Below, in pieces: positions 37,901-50,648 of a stretch of DNA of 64,000 nucleotides. How positions within the stretch are numbered: the first letter of the stretch is position 1; each line of letters starts with the position of its first letter. The notes beneath the pieces were generated by a model. It ran no database searches, was not told where the DNA came from, and was given only the letters and a program-made list of their open reading frames with translations. The position numbers were made by a program, and so were the translations under genes. The DNA comes from Chionis minor (taxonomy: Eukaryota; Chordata; Aves; Charadriiformes; Chionididae), in the NCBI GenBank assembly GCA_013398295.1, contig VZSF01008169.1:868001-932000 (forward strand), in the 5' to 3' direction.

Positions 37901-40375
37901 AACCTTTTGGCGTTGTGTCTATGCAGAAGTACCACGTTACGTTTTCATACAAGGGCTGTCTTTCTTGTGCCTGTGTCAGAGGACATCTGGATTATGGAGC
38001 AAGACCAGAGCAGTCCCTAAATTAAGGGAGAAAGAAGGAGGGAAGGCAAAAGCGTCTGTCCCACTCTCTCTTAGGGTAGCTGATTTTCACATCTGCAGCG
38101 AAACGTAAGCGTAATTCAGATGACTTGTCAAGGGAAATATGATTGAATTATCTCTGTAGCCCAGCTGAAAGGTGAAATGATGAGCAACCTGGAATTAAAT
38201 TAAAAACCTAAACCCATTAAAGTACTCAGATTTCCCAGTCTAAGATAAAAGTGAAAACCTTTCAAATTAAGCAGTCTTCCTACCCTTATCTCAAGCTGAA
38301 GACACTGCTGCTTTGGATAACACAAAGGAAGCCAGACTGGATTATTGCTCATTTGAACACTGGTTTTCAAATGCACTATATTTTCCTCGAGAAACGAGTA
38401 TTATTCATTTCAGCTTATGCTGGATATCAAAGTAGCTGTAGAAAAGGGCACAAAATAAATTACCAGGCATCCTTTGATCCCAACACACTCCCACTGCTCC
38501 TCTTCCCCACTCCAGAGAACAATATGAAGGGACCACATCTCTTCCTTATTCTCTGCACAGTGCTGCACATCCTGAGTCTTTCAAAGCTTGTTCCTTTTCT
38601 GAAGAATGTCTTTATTGTTAATAAACTTGAAACTCTGCATAAGATTTCCTCAAATGCCGGTTTTCTCACATGATCTCTCCCTCACCTTCAAAGTGATTCC
38701 TCTTAAAATGTAATTCGTGAGTCCCACCTTGTCTGGCTTGAAGAGACAAACAAACAGTTCTCTTTGAGGAATGAAAGTCTATTCATCCATCCCCTCATAA
38801 GGAAGTACATTTCTGTACGGAAGTATTCCATTCTTACGTGCAATATAAACAAGAAAGCAAACATGTTTCTCTGTTTAAATTAGTTTTTGTGTTGGGGCAG
38901 TTACACTTTTGCAGCATGTGAAATGAATCACATAAAGATGTTTCGATAATAATTATGATAAAACAACACCATCTCACCTTTATCGTTGAGAGTTCAGTTA
39001 AAGGCTGAATCCCAGCCCGACAATTTAAATTACTGTAAAACCGTACAATAAACTATCGTCTCACAAAGCTGTAGTTCAAATAGAGCCAGGAGGGATCAAA
39101 ATCACCAAACTTCACTTCATGCATAACAAAGCGAGACCATTCTTCTGCGTATTTATTTGCTCGGGTGATGCACCCACATCCCTTTCCTTTTGTCTGTTTA
39201 TGAAGACGTCAGGGCAGGCATTTTTTCTTTGAAACTTGCGTGGCATCAGAATAATGAAGCCTCAATCCCAACAAGAGGCAATGGAAAGAACAGGAATAGA
39301 AATATTTACTATATACTACTACTGTTATTGTTATTGAAAAAACAGCACTTTTCAGCTGCATTTTGAATACAAGGAAAATCAAAAGCAAGGCTGTTTCATA
39401 GCTTCTGTTTCATTCCCTTCTACCTCCACGATGGAACCCAGTCCATCCTTCAGCGACTGAGGAGCAATAACAAACAATCCCCTGATACGCGCGGTATCAT
39501 TATTATGATCAGGCTTCAACAATCAGGATTTTCAATAATATTTCTACAGCCCTTAGTAACTCTTCAGTGGAAGAAAGTTATTACTGTGCTTTGGTATTAT
39601 TTCTCAAGCATTTGCCTATATGCCAGATAACAATGTAGATATCAATGGGCATTCCCTCAATAAACATTTTTTTAAAATTAAACGTTAAACATAAAACCTT
39701 TAAAATAGTATTACTTCTTCCATCATCAAAATATTATGCTGGTGTAGTTAAATTTCCTTTTTGCCTTGGGTTTGGATTCTCCAGAATTAAATATTCCATT
39801 TCAAACCCACATATGGTAGTTCAGTGATTTACACCTCATCTAATTTTGCTAGACGTCAGGAGCCTTTTTAATGAGTGCTTGGAGGGTTTCATTCCATTAT
39901 AGTTCCAGAGAAGCTGATGATGCATTTTCTTTCAAATTCAAAAATTTAGTTGGCTGACATCCAACTTGCAATCAAATAATAATGAATTTTTAAAACAACT
40001 CCTTCCCAAGCAGAATCTGGAGAATAAAATTAAAAAAGTACAAGAACGAAAGTGCCAGATTTATACACGTCTCTGCAGCGATGGTCTGAAAGACGAAGCA
40101 TGTTGCTATAATTTCTCAGAAATAGAACCAGTAACCTTTGGAATGTTTCTTCATCTAATCAACTGAAAATACTAACAATTTCACATGTTCAGTATTCCTG
40201 GTATATTAAAAAAAATAAGCTAAGCGTGAACACAATCTGAAAAAGCATCTATTTAAAACCTTCTATACTGCTAACTTTCCACTGCATTGGACAGGTTGCA
40301 ACCTACATATGTAAGCACAGTCAGGGAAGATAAACAGGATTGGTTTTGAGAAACTGTGCCACAGAAGAAACACTA
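34986..40375. other. Intergenic, no recognised gene
   Basis: Mostly AT-rich unique-looking DNA with a degenerate CA microsatellite at 36584. The longest frame (140 codons, 38251-38673, plus) has no family resemblance and no coding signature that I can see. Confidence 0.6.
36584..36637. repeat. Imperfect CA-rich microsatellite
   Basis: Several short ACACACA blocks are separated by TG-containing interruptions. This is a degenerate dinucleotide repeat. Confidence 0.7.
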
Positions 40376-40475
40376 AACAAGGCATCAAGAAACTCGAGTC
40401 CTAGGCTTAGTTCTACCGCTAATATTCTATATGAGCAGGTCACAGCATTCCATTTATCTCCCTTTGATTTCTAAA
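40376..40475 (+). mobile_element. MIR-like ancient SINE remnant
   Basis: AAACTCGAGTCCTAGGCTTAG, TTCTACCGCTAA, GAGCAGGTCACAGCATTCC and ATCTCCCTTTG follow in the order expected for MIR (the GGGTTC..GCTCTGCCACTGA head, then TGTGACC..GCAAGTCACTT). It is strongly decayed. Confidence 0.42.
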
Positions 40476-41267
40476 CCTGGAACGCCCTTTCTTCCATCCA
40501 TCTTCTCCCTCCTCTGCTTACCTGTTCTCACAGCATCACGCATGCCATACCCCCTGCCACAGAAGAAGAAAAGGCATCTCGTTTGCAAAGCAAAAAAGAA
40601 CCCATGAATGTTCTTGCAGAATATTCAGAGAACAGTGAACAGAGAATTCCCCAATTAGTTTATATGAGTTTTGAATGGGTTCACTTTCCTGCACCTTTTA
40701 TCTGATTGTTTGCAAGAGTCATCAATTTTCATAAACTAAAATACCATTTATTATCCCAGTGAAAAGTATATGGCCATATGGCATACCTTTCATGTATATT
40801 ATTGATTAGGAGTCTTGCTAGAAGGTTGTGTTGTCAAGACTTGCTGAGGTGGCCAGGTGCTCCTTGTGAAGCTAATTGTAAACACATTTGCCATCCACAG
40901 TTAAATAGGTTTTTTTATATATGGTTTAATACCACATAGTTCCAACCATCATCTGATCTATTAGCTAAATATTTATATAATAACTATTACTAAAATAATA
41001 AAACAATAGACAAAGAGCAGTCTATCAAGAGCAAGAATTTACTCAACACTCCACTCTCTTGCATATAAACAAAGTCCTGCCATCCCATTCAAGATGCTTT
41101 CCTGCCTATTCTGGGAGTAAAAGGACACTGATACCCTCTTATTCCTTTATATAAACCTGTAGGATAGGTGACAGTTCAACTTTTATACGGAAGTAGTTTT
41201 CATTTGCTGAAAGGCAGGATTATGTCTTTGAATGCAGTGATCTTCCTTCAGTTCCTTTTATTACCAT

Positions 41268-41325
41268 AGAAATATAGAGCTGGAAGGGAGGTCACCTAGC
41301 CCTAGCTTTCTCCTTTTGAATCTAA
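41268..41325 (-). mobile_element. Possible ancient CR1-type 3'-end remnant
   Basis: The + strand reads ACCATAGAAATATAGAGCTGG then AAGGGAGGTCACCTAG. This resembles the reverse complement of the 3' end of old amniote CR1 elements (a tail of ATAGAA type, then a GGAAGGGACCTC..GTCATCTAG type). Only about 55 bases are recognisable. Confidence 0.45.
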
Positions 41326-41505
41326 AAAAGCCTCAGTTCACACAGTCTTTCTTCAGAGATCATATTTTCTAGACCTCTGACTGGTCTCCAGCATCTCTCA
41401 CATCTCTGTTCCAAAAACACTTTCACAGTTATTCCATTGTACTGAAAGGGAATTGATTCTAACGCAAAATTAGATTCACTGTTTAACTTTCCTTTTCTCT
41501 GTATC

Positions 41506-41527
41506 TTTTTTTTTTTTTTTTTTTTTT
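41506..41527. repeat. Poly-T run of 22
   Basis: The longest fully sequenced T homopolymer of the window. It could be the reverse of a retrotransposition A-tail, but I recognise no element body beside it. Confidence 0.85.
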
Positions 41528-44049
41528 ATCAATGGTAAATACAACCATGGTAAACATTCTTTTCCAGTTATACTATATCCTAAGTGTCATGACAACTTCT
41601 TCCTCAGTGTTAAGCATGTTCCTTTTTTATAGCACATTGCTATAGCACACAGCTGAGTAACAGACTTAGAGTTTAACACTTATTTATTAATAAATAAACA
41701 CACTAATTATTTCTTTTGTGAATAGCCCCAAATTACATTTTTCATTATTTCAATGTGCACTCCTTTACTGTGGCCTGGAATTCCCTTTGACATAAAGCAC
41801 TTTGCAAAGTGATTTTACTGTGTTACCACGTGTACTAAAGAAGAAATTGAGCACTATAATTTTTACCATTCGATAACCGAGTTAAATCTTGGCTTAAGGC
41901 TGATTTAAGAGTGTAATGCACCGAATCAGTGCATTTCTATTATTTTCATGAAATGAATATAGTAATCAGCCCTGAAACCTTCATAAACTTCCTAAAACAC
42001 ACGCACAAATTAGGACATCCTGAATGACTCTGATCATTTCTATGCAAATGCTTTTCAGTTCTTTCTGATGTTGCATTTTTTTAGAATGTAATCTTGTAAC
42101 GTTCTTGAAAATACTCCTCTTGTGAAGATGTTCAGGATGTAGCGACTCTACAGACTTCTTGTTTTAGTGAACATTGAAATCTACGGTCCTGCAAGGTAAG
42201 GATTGCTCTTGGTTTTAACTATATGGCTAGGTAGGTATGAAATCAATCAATGTTACTCAAGATCTCAACAAAAGTCATTACTTTCTTACTATTCTCAACA
42301 TCACTCCTTAGCTCAATTGCACTGTTCCTTTATCATAGGCCTTACAGGCAAGTTCTGAAATACAAACGATGCAACTGCACATTCTAGCACTCATTGGGAA
42401 TTAAAACAGGTGGCAAGATGATATCACCAATTACTCTATAAAACTTACTGCAAGTCGAGGCTGAGCTCAGTAATATTCTTGCCTTTCCTAGCTCTGTTGC
42501 ATTACCAGAGACTCAGTTCTTCTGAAGTATTAATGTTAAAGTATTAATGTTCGCTTCAAGAGAGATGTATTAGAGAACCCAGCAAAGTACAAGAGTAGAC
42601 ATTGGGAATCCCTCACACTGCAAAACAGCAGGAAATTAAGTACATTCCTTGTATATTTACAAAAGCCAACGACATTCTGGAAGCACAAGTAATGAAAACT
42701 GGGATTCTGGCTTCTAAAAAGGCAGCACAACATCTCCTTCTTCTGGGTTTTATCCTCAACTCGGCAACTGATATCAGCACATGGAGTTAATCTGTTACAT
42801 GCTACTGTTTCAACACAGATTTTACCAGTTAATAGTTCGTTTGGCCACTGAATTTAGCATTCAGTTTAATTTGTTCTGAACATCAGCTTGTAAGAAAAGA
42901 AAGCAAAAGATAACAGGTAAGTTAAGCACGTGGGCTTAAAGAGTGTTTGCAGACAAATGCCCTTATACTCCTGGAAACTATTTTTCCAGAGGAGCACATT
43001 TTTGAGATGACGTAGAAGTTCAGAGTGCTACCTGATGCTTTTTTCATTCTCTGGCTCACTGAAGGAATTTTGTCTCTAAGGCTCAAACTACAGTCAGATT
43101 TTTTCACTTTCAGTTTTAATCAAAAGGCACTGGTACATTTTGCAAATAGAACAATTTTTTCCAACTTCACTGCAGAAAGTTCCTCTCTTCCCTCTTCTTC
43201 AAACTCATTTTTCAGCCTGAAAAAATATATTTATTGACATATTTCACCCTCCAAAATTAATTACAATGAAAAATTGGTAGCAACCCCAATGGCAGTGACT
43301 ATTTTATTACACATTATAAAAATGCCAAAGATTTTATCAAGTGGAAAATGCCATGTTTTTAAATGAAAATAAAAGCATCTCAGAAGAACCCCTGTAATGA
43401 AATGACTCCTGGAAGTCTGAAGAGTTCAGCTGTTTGTCTAGTGGGTTTCAACATGTGAGGTCTGTCAATTTTTCTTAGATCAAAAGGTATTAAACTTGTT
43501 ATAAACTTGTTTCTGATGGCAAAAGAAAAAATACCAGGGTGAGATATTAAAAATGCGACATACTGGTTTAAAAAAGAAAACTTTATCTTCTGGAGACTTC
43601 TTTTCCCTTCCAAACTGCTTTTCTTCTCTGTTTCCAAGATCACTGAAGCCAATGACCTTCCATCCTCTGGAATCAGGGCTGCAGTATGGAAGATGACAGC
43701 GCGTTAGGTATAGGTGTTGAAAATGGGTGCCTGCTTTCTTTGAATTTGAAACGAAAATTATAATGCTCTGAGTTTTAAGTAATAGTATCAAATATCCACT
43801 TCAAGTGCAGTTTACAATAAATTCTTTTTTAAAACTTACCTGTGTAGTTGGGCTTTTCCTTTCTAGCTACCAGGGAACAAATGTTCAGCCCAAGGAACTC
43901 TGCAATCAGAAGCATTGAGCAAATTTGCCCATTTATCCCTTCGTGATTCTCTTAACCTGCATTCCTGCATCTGCTGCATTGACAGTTTCAGAATCAGTAG
44001 AGTGGGAAAAAACCTGGCTCAATCACTCAGCTCAGAACGCTGCTACCAG

Positions 44050-44115
44050 GGGAAAAAAACAAACCAACCAAACAAAAAAAACCCCAAAAAACTAAAAAAC
44101 CCAAACCAAACTCCC
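44050..44115. repeat. A-rich tract with C interruptions
   Basis: Repeated AAAC, AACC and AAAACCCC-type words. Similar tracts occur at 2688-2750, 13088-13160, 53805-53885, 55508-55550 and 59425-59467. Confidence 0.75.
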
Positions 44116-46329
44116 CTGTGTAATTCAGGAGATGGCTGAACTATCTTCAGTAACAGTACTGCTAGAATCGTTCAGGTAATGAGAATCTTAGACCGCCAGT
44201 CATACTAGGTGGCCTTATTTTGTAAATATCCCATATTCTCCCGTTACCACTGGACAAACTTGTTTCAGATACAAAAACAGTCACTCATTTGGGAAATAAC
44301 CCAAGTGAAATTATAAACAATGTAATCCGAGAAACTGGCGTGGTGCCTTCTCAAAGGCTTTGATACAGACCATTGGCTCGCTCCAGCGTTTTGAAAATAG
44401 TTAAACATATTTTACTGGTAGCAATGTTTTTCCCTTGTTCTGCCATCCCAGTGTGGGATCATAAAAGACAGTGTCTCTTTCTAGGCATAAAATAAAGACT
44501 GACCAAACAGAAACTGGATAGAAGTGTGACAGGAGTCTGCCGTGCACTGAAGAGGGGAAGAAGGCAAGTGTCAGCCTCTGAGCATGACCAGAGGCAGAGA
44601 CCTGCACAGAGGAAGTTTAGAATCTGGATTTTTCCTGGATTTTTGGATTTTTTCACTGGATTTTTCTTGAACTGGTAGAGTAGGAAATCACTCTTTTGAA
44701 TAGTTGTAAAACTACCTATGTGCCTTCGGAGTGAGAAATAAACTGTAAATTAAAGAGAGCAGAAGGCTGGAACTCGAAAGGAACGTGGACACACACTGCG
44801 AGCATCTTTAAGAAGGCGGCTGCTTTGTGTCTGGGAGAAAAGTGGGATTTTCTGGATTATAGACCCAAAAAATACCAATTGAGAGGATTGAGGCTCCAAT
44901 TCAGAGCAATGGAAACTTCAGTGAAATCTGAACCTGGGCTATAAGCGGATGCTTAAACTGCTCTTTATTAAGCAAAGGATTTAGCAATTTGTTTAATTTA
45001 TATGTTAAAATGAAAGACAGTTCATCATATGGTTAAACGCTTTTCTAAATTGGAACCTCACAACTTTTTTCTGGAAACTGATAAGGAATATTTACAACAG
45101 AGTAGACTTGAGGTAGCATTTTTCCATATTTCAGCATAGCCGCAGTTATACAGCTACTAAATGCAGTCTTTGTCTACTTTTAAAAATTAATGCTCCCTGT
45201 GGAAGCTTTGTTAATAGTCAGAACTTAATTGCTTTACAATGCCTTTTCATTCCAATCAAGACCATTTCTAGCAATTTACTAGATTTCGGAACTAACTAAT
45301 CTCTCATCCCGGAAGTGAGAGTGATTATCCAAAACTGTTATACAGAACTGGGGAAGGTTTCCCTCCAACAGAGTCGAAATTGGGGACTTTGTTCCTGTGC
45401 TTGTTTCTACTGCACATCACCTTTTTGTCTGAGAAAAACTGAAGTAAATCAATATGTTCGCTGGTTTGGATTTCTGAATTTAACTACTGCTTGACCTTTC
45501 TGGTCCTTGTCAGATCCATTCTGCTGTGTAAGAAAGGAGTTCACTTAATTCTTGCCCATGTGAAGGTAAAATTTTTCACTAAACGAATAAACAAAAGAAG
45601 CCAGGCAATTTTTTTTTTTTCTCTAGATGGCCAATTCTTTCTAAAACAGCCTGCCCTGGGTTTTACATAGTGAAATACTTGAAAAATCTGACCTGCCGCT
45701 CACTGTAGTAACCAAGAATGTTTTATTGACTTCAGTGGCCTTTGGATCAGGATCTACATGAAACTGTGGCTTTGTATTTTAAGGCAAATAAGAAAACAGA
45801 ATTTAAAGGGACACATTGTTTCAAACAGACTCATTCAATTCCTTAGCAACAATTTAAGAAGTCACAAGGGAAATGAGTTTTTATGGTCTCATCATTTCTT
45901 TGATGTAAAAGTGCACACTCCATCTTTTTTGGCATTTCGTTCAACAGCAGAGCACATGAAAAAAGAGCCCCACTGTGCATAAAGAGAATAAAATATGTTC
46001 AAGAAGAAACAGGAAGAGAGATTCAGGTTAATACGAAGGTCAACCTCTTTCTGTGTTTCAAATCTGCACTTTGCTGAGATCTTAAAGAGAAGTGAAAAAA
46101 GCTTTAATCTTCAGTGCTGTCACCCCTTAGCTGGAGAAGCATTAAAATCCAAACAGAGATGTTTGGGCTGATGGTTAAGAGCGGTAAATTGTTGTTAGAT
46201 TTTAAATTATTTCTCCCTGAAATGCCGGGCCTTACATGACATGTATTGCACTTTATATTAAATAAAGCTAATGCCTCATTAAGGGCATTAACAAGGTTCC
46301 AGACCACTTTTACATTCCCCTCACCTGCT

Positions 46330-46790
46330 CCTGCACAGGAGGGCAGCGCGCTAGCCTAGCCCAGGGAGCCGCAACCTGCAATGCAGCCACAGACCTGGAC
46401 CACTTTGGACAAACCGGCCCATCTCCCCGGCTGCTTCCACACCACGTCTGAACTGAACCCCAGGAACCAGCTGCAGCCCAATGTAGCCCCACAACTTAGA
46501 GATTTCCAGGCGTTTCCCCTCCCCAGCGCGTGCTGGCTAGAGGTGACTGCGCTCCATCAAGTAGGCAGCAGGTACAGACATGGAGTCCAGACTCAGGACC
46601 TCGCCGCGAGCGTAGTGTAGAAGCAGCTCGAGCTTTCGACCTGCAGAAGGGGAACGCGGCGCGCCTCTGCCTCCCCGACTCGCTGAAGAGCAAGCAGGCT
46701 GTACTGTGAGGTGGTCAGGTGCCATGAAATTGGGGATGGACGCTAAAGAGCAAAGCGCCTCAACAGGATGCGTGGGAATGGCAGGTACGG
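46330..46790. other. Orphan CpG-rich block
   Basis: A few hundred bases of GC-rich DNA with more than 20 CpGs (for example clusters near 46350, 46605 and 46655) stand in AT-rich flanks. It ends next to a CR1 copy but is not CR1 itself. Short frames on both strands show no known protein. A regulatory CpG island or an unannotated noncoding-RNA promoter is possible. Confidence 0.45.
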
Positions 46791-46824
46791 AAAAGTCTCC
46801 AAAATTTGAAGAAGTCTGTCCGGG

Positions 46825-47117
46825 GACAGGCTTTTTAGTAGGGTCTGTTGCCATAGGACGAGGGGTAATGGTTTTAAACTAAAAGAAGGTAGATGTAGAC
46901 TAGCCATAAGGAAGAAATTTTTTCCAGTGGTGGTGGTGAAACAGTGGCCCAGGTTGCCCAGAGTGGTGGTTAATGCCTCATCCCTGGAAACATTGCAGGT
47001 CAGGTTGGATGGGGCTCTGAGCAACCTGATCTAGTTGGAGATGTCCCTGCTCATTGCAGGGAGGCTGGACAGACGGCCTTTAAAGGTCCCTTCCAACCCA
47101 AACTATTCCATAATTTT
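46825..47117 (+). mobile_element. CR1 LINE, 3' end, older subfamily
   Basis: The CR1 ORF2 C-terminus and 3' UTR are recognisable (GGACGAGGGGTAATGG, then GAAGAAATTTTTTCCAGTGG, then the GGTCCCTTCCAACCCAAACT end). It differs from the other copies at many positions and lacks a clean octamer tail. It lies directly beside a CpG-rich block that is not part of CR1. Confidence 0.88.
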
Positions 47118-50100
47118 AAGCGTGGACACTCTCACACTCTCCCCAAGCTTAGGTATTTTGTTTTGAGGTGGGTTTTTTAGCTTCTTAAAAAAAAAAAAAA
47201 ACTAAAGCAGAAGAGGTTGCTACTTGGAGCATGAGCTGACAGGCCTGCTACAGAAATATTTCATTAGCTACTTTGAGATTTAATTTAAAATGTTTTTTTA
47301 ATGCCAATATTTTATTCATCTACTCAGTTACCTCTCTTTTGCAGAACTGCTAGACAATGGCAATGCCTTCTATTTATAACCTATCAAAGCTGAAAGTCAA
47401 TTCTTTCAATCATGTATCATAAGTATGTTTTACTAGTAGTGGTGGAAAGAGTGAAAATTGTCTCTTCTGCCTAACTGAATTATTTTCTTCCTTAAAAGTG
47501 AAAAATTAAAAAAACCCACATCCAAATCTGTCTTCCACGTGTTGTACTATCTGGGCTGTATTATATTAGACCAAAAAAAAGAGCAGGCAATAATCTCTAG
47601 TTGTAGTAACACGAAGGTGAGGGAAAAGGTGTTCACATAAACATATGAATTTCCCTATTATTTAAAACTATGAACATGTAACTTGGACATGATAATTGGA
47701 AGTATGGGGAAAACAAGAATAAATGTTACCTGCGATACTGTTAGTAAATGTAATAGATCAGAGGAAGCTGCCTGTTTGTTGAGAGGCAACAAACAGTAGA
47801 GACAACAGTAAAAATAGTATATTTTGCTATTGTCTTTGCATATTTACTTTCAGTAGTGTTACCTAGAAATAGACTACTGCACTGGGAAGCTGGGTTTCCA
47901 TGTTTTCCTTCTGCTGTGTGTCCACAGCTGTTATTTTTCTTTTCCCTTTTCATATAGTCAACTTGCAGAGATTTCACATTTCAAAAAGTAAGACCTTCCA
48001 ATTTTGCTTTTGTATCTTTTCTTTCCTGCACTACCATTATAGTTCCCCAGCGGACACTGGGGAACTGGGAATGTGTGTCCATAATTAATAAAATTTTTGA
48101 AATTTAACTGCTAGTGAAAGCACAGCTTAGGGCATCCCCAGGAAGAAAAAAAAAAAGGCAGAGTTCATGGATGCTTCTATTTTCCACCTCATAGAAGTAG
48201 CTGTTTCAGCTCCTAGTTATGGAGTAGGAACCACTTTAAATGGATCTGGAAAGGTGGTGAGAACAACTGTGTCTGCTTCTACCCCAAAACTGGCCACTAC
48301 TGTAGCCCATCAGTAGGTAATTGAAAAAGATGGTAGTGAATATCACTATCTGAATGCTGAATTCACCAAGTGAATAGGAGTGAGAAAACACAGCTGTTCT
48401 ATTTTATGAAATCCATGCTGTAGTGATAGAGGCTGCTATATTCTTTGCCATTTGTTCAGGGGAAAAAAAATCCCAAGAAACGATAGCAGTATTAAGATTG
48501 TTCTAACTCTGATCCAGATGTAAAACATGTTTCATTTAGCGTGCTTAAAGCCAACAGCTCTCTGCGTGATTACAGAGCTCAGCGCTGTGCTACGGTGGCC
48601 TTGAGTATCTTTGAAATGTAGTTCTCTTCCCTTTGATATTTTTTTTTTAATTGTGTTAATCTGCCTTGTTCAAAATGGTGGTGCTTAATGGGGGGAATTC
48701 ACAAGTTCAGGTGTTTAATGGGAAGATGGTCCTTACTTGGCACCATTTAGGAAAGAGGCTGATTAAATGCACCACTAGCTGCAGTGATTTTTGGAAGAGG
48801 GAATAAGCAGTCACAGGTTCAGATAAACAGCAGCATGAGATTACAGCATCAGAAAGAAATTTATTTGGAATAGAAAACAAGGAATAAATATTTTTCTCTC
48901 CACTGTGAAAAAACTTTACATTTCAATCCTCTAGCTTAGTGCCTTTAGCTCTCATTTTAGGCTTCTTGTTCTACTGAATATTTTTGCATCAGAATTCTGC
49001 AGTCTAATGTCTTTTCAGTATCAATTTAAAGTTTTTCTTCGCCCTTTCATCCTTTAGTAACAAGCGTAGACACAAACAGACCTGTTCTACTTTTTTTTTC
49101 TTCAGTAGCTCAAATGCAATTTATACTTTTACTTGTTCAATCTTCAGTCCCTCCAGCGTATTTAAATGATGTAGCTGACTGGATTCTTTATGAAGAATTT
49201 TGAAACTATTTCTGAGCAGAATATTTACTCAAGGACTAGAGAAAACCTTTCCCGTATTTGTATACAAAATATTTGCATGTGAAGATGGCACTTTTAAACT
49301 ATGAAGAGATCATATCCCTCTAGTTAAAAAATTCATGGGTGCTCTACAAAAATATCAATTAGTATTTCTCTGTAGCTGTATTACTTCTTTAATTAAATGC
49401 ATCTTGTAAGGGTGTGTAGGGGGTATGAAGAATATGCCCTTTATAACGCAGGCAGTACCCTGCAAACCACGGACACCAGAACTGCTGTGAGTAATGGACT
49501 TACAAGTGGCTGCAGAATCTGCTGCCTCATCCCGGGAATTGCACCTGTATTGATTTCCTGCCCATGAACCCTTCTCCCTTGCCCTTCAACCTGCCTCCAC
49601 AGTGGCTGCACTCATGAAGTATATCCAATTGAGAGTGCTTGAAGATCAGACCCAAACTGCAGAGCAACACTAATCTCCAAATATCTGCCCTTTTTTTTTT
49701 CCCCCTCCCTTAAGGAAAAATCCTTTTTAGTATATCCGTTTTCCATACTCTCACTTTCCTCTGCCTTTGAACATTGCAGGGAAGGTACAGATGCATTACA
49801 CATCATGGCAGGTTGTTATTCTACTGAAGAGGGAATGTTTCATGGACCTTTTTGGCACTGTTTCCTGGCCAAGTTTTGGAGAAGGTCACTGCAAACTACC
49901 CCTTTGTGCTGCTGTGTCACCACAAACTATGCTGGTTTTGGCTCTGAGAGCCACTTAGGGAAGGCAGCAGTGTGCCAAGTGTCAGAAAAAGTGTAATTAT
50001 TTAGAGATGACACTTACCAACAACATAGTGAGTGCCAGAACTCCTTCTCTATAAAAATAAAGAAGATATCCTGCAAGTCACGCTACAGTCAACAATGCAC

Positions 50101-50489
50101 AAGCAGCAACCACTGAAGAGAATTCCGCAAACATCCCAATTGTAGTACACAGATGTTGCTTTTGCAAAGCAGCTAATAGATTTCTGCTACTTGGTAAGAA
50201 GAAAAATTCTCAAGACCTACATAACAGTTCCTAATATATATAAACAGTAATTCTACAATGCTTTAATGATGTTGATGAAAAATAGAGGCACAACTGACAG
50301 AAGAGGAAGAAAGCAAGCCATCACCTTAACAGTGAAACCGGTGCAAAGCCAAAGAACAATATTCTTTTAATAATAATGCTGAGGTATTTCACCCTTCTAG
50401 AATTCTGGACAAATTATCTACCAGACTATTTAGGAATAGGTGTCTTGTCTTACCTAGAAATATGAATTCAGGGAAAAACAAACTAGCCA
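47118..50489. other. Intergenic, no recognised gene
   Basis: AT-rich, unique-looking DNA with one short perfect hairpin (48042-48065). No exon, RNA gene or mobile element is recognised. Confidence 0.6.
48042..48065. repeat. Perfect 9-bp inverted repeat with 6-base loop
   Basis: GTTCCCCAG, six bases (CGGACA), then CTGGGGAAC. This would be a short stable hairpin in single-stranded DNA or RNA. It has no U-run after it and no gene next to it. Confidence 0.8.
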
Positions 50490-50648
50490 GCTGCCAATCG
50501 CCTGGCTTATTGTCAATCAAACTGCACCATAAACAAGAATGAGATGATTGTCAGGCCAATGAGGAGTTCAAATTGCAGTCCCTGACTTATTGTCTGTCAA
50601 ATTGTATTATAAACAAGAAAGATATGACTGTCAAACTGTTTACAATAA
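50490..50648. repeat. Diverged tandem duplication, 80-bp period
   Basis: The block starting CCTGGCTTATTGTC at 50501 recurs as CCTGACTTATTGTC at 50581. Over the best 52 positions about 42 agree, without gaps. Both copies contain ATAAACAAGAA (50529 and 50609) and a TGA(T/C)TGTCA word. The flanks to the left also align weakly. Confidence 0.8.

Larger units (their letters stand above)
40476..46329. other. Intergenic, no recognised gene
   Basis: AT-rich DNA with a 22-T run, an A/C tract at 44050 and possible ancient-repeat relics (41268-41325 and 45723-45752). The last 200 bases (46100-46310) look like a compact AT-rich element next to the CpG-rich block. No exon is recognised. Confidence 0.6.

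Noticed and set aside
38251..38673. 140-codon plus-strand frame in the intergenic region
   Set aside because: No recognisable domain and no sign of codon bias or splice structure; likely chance.
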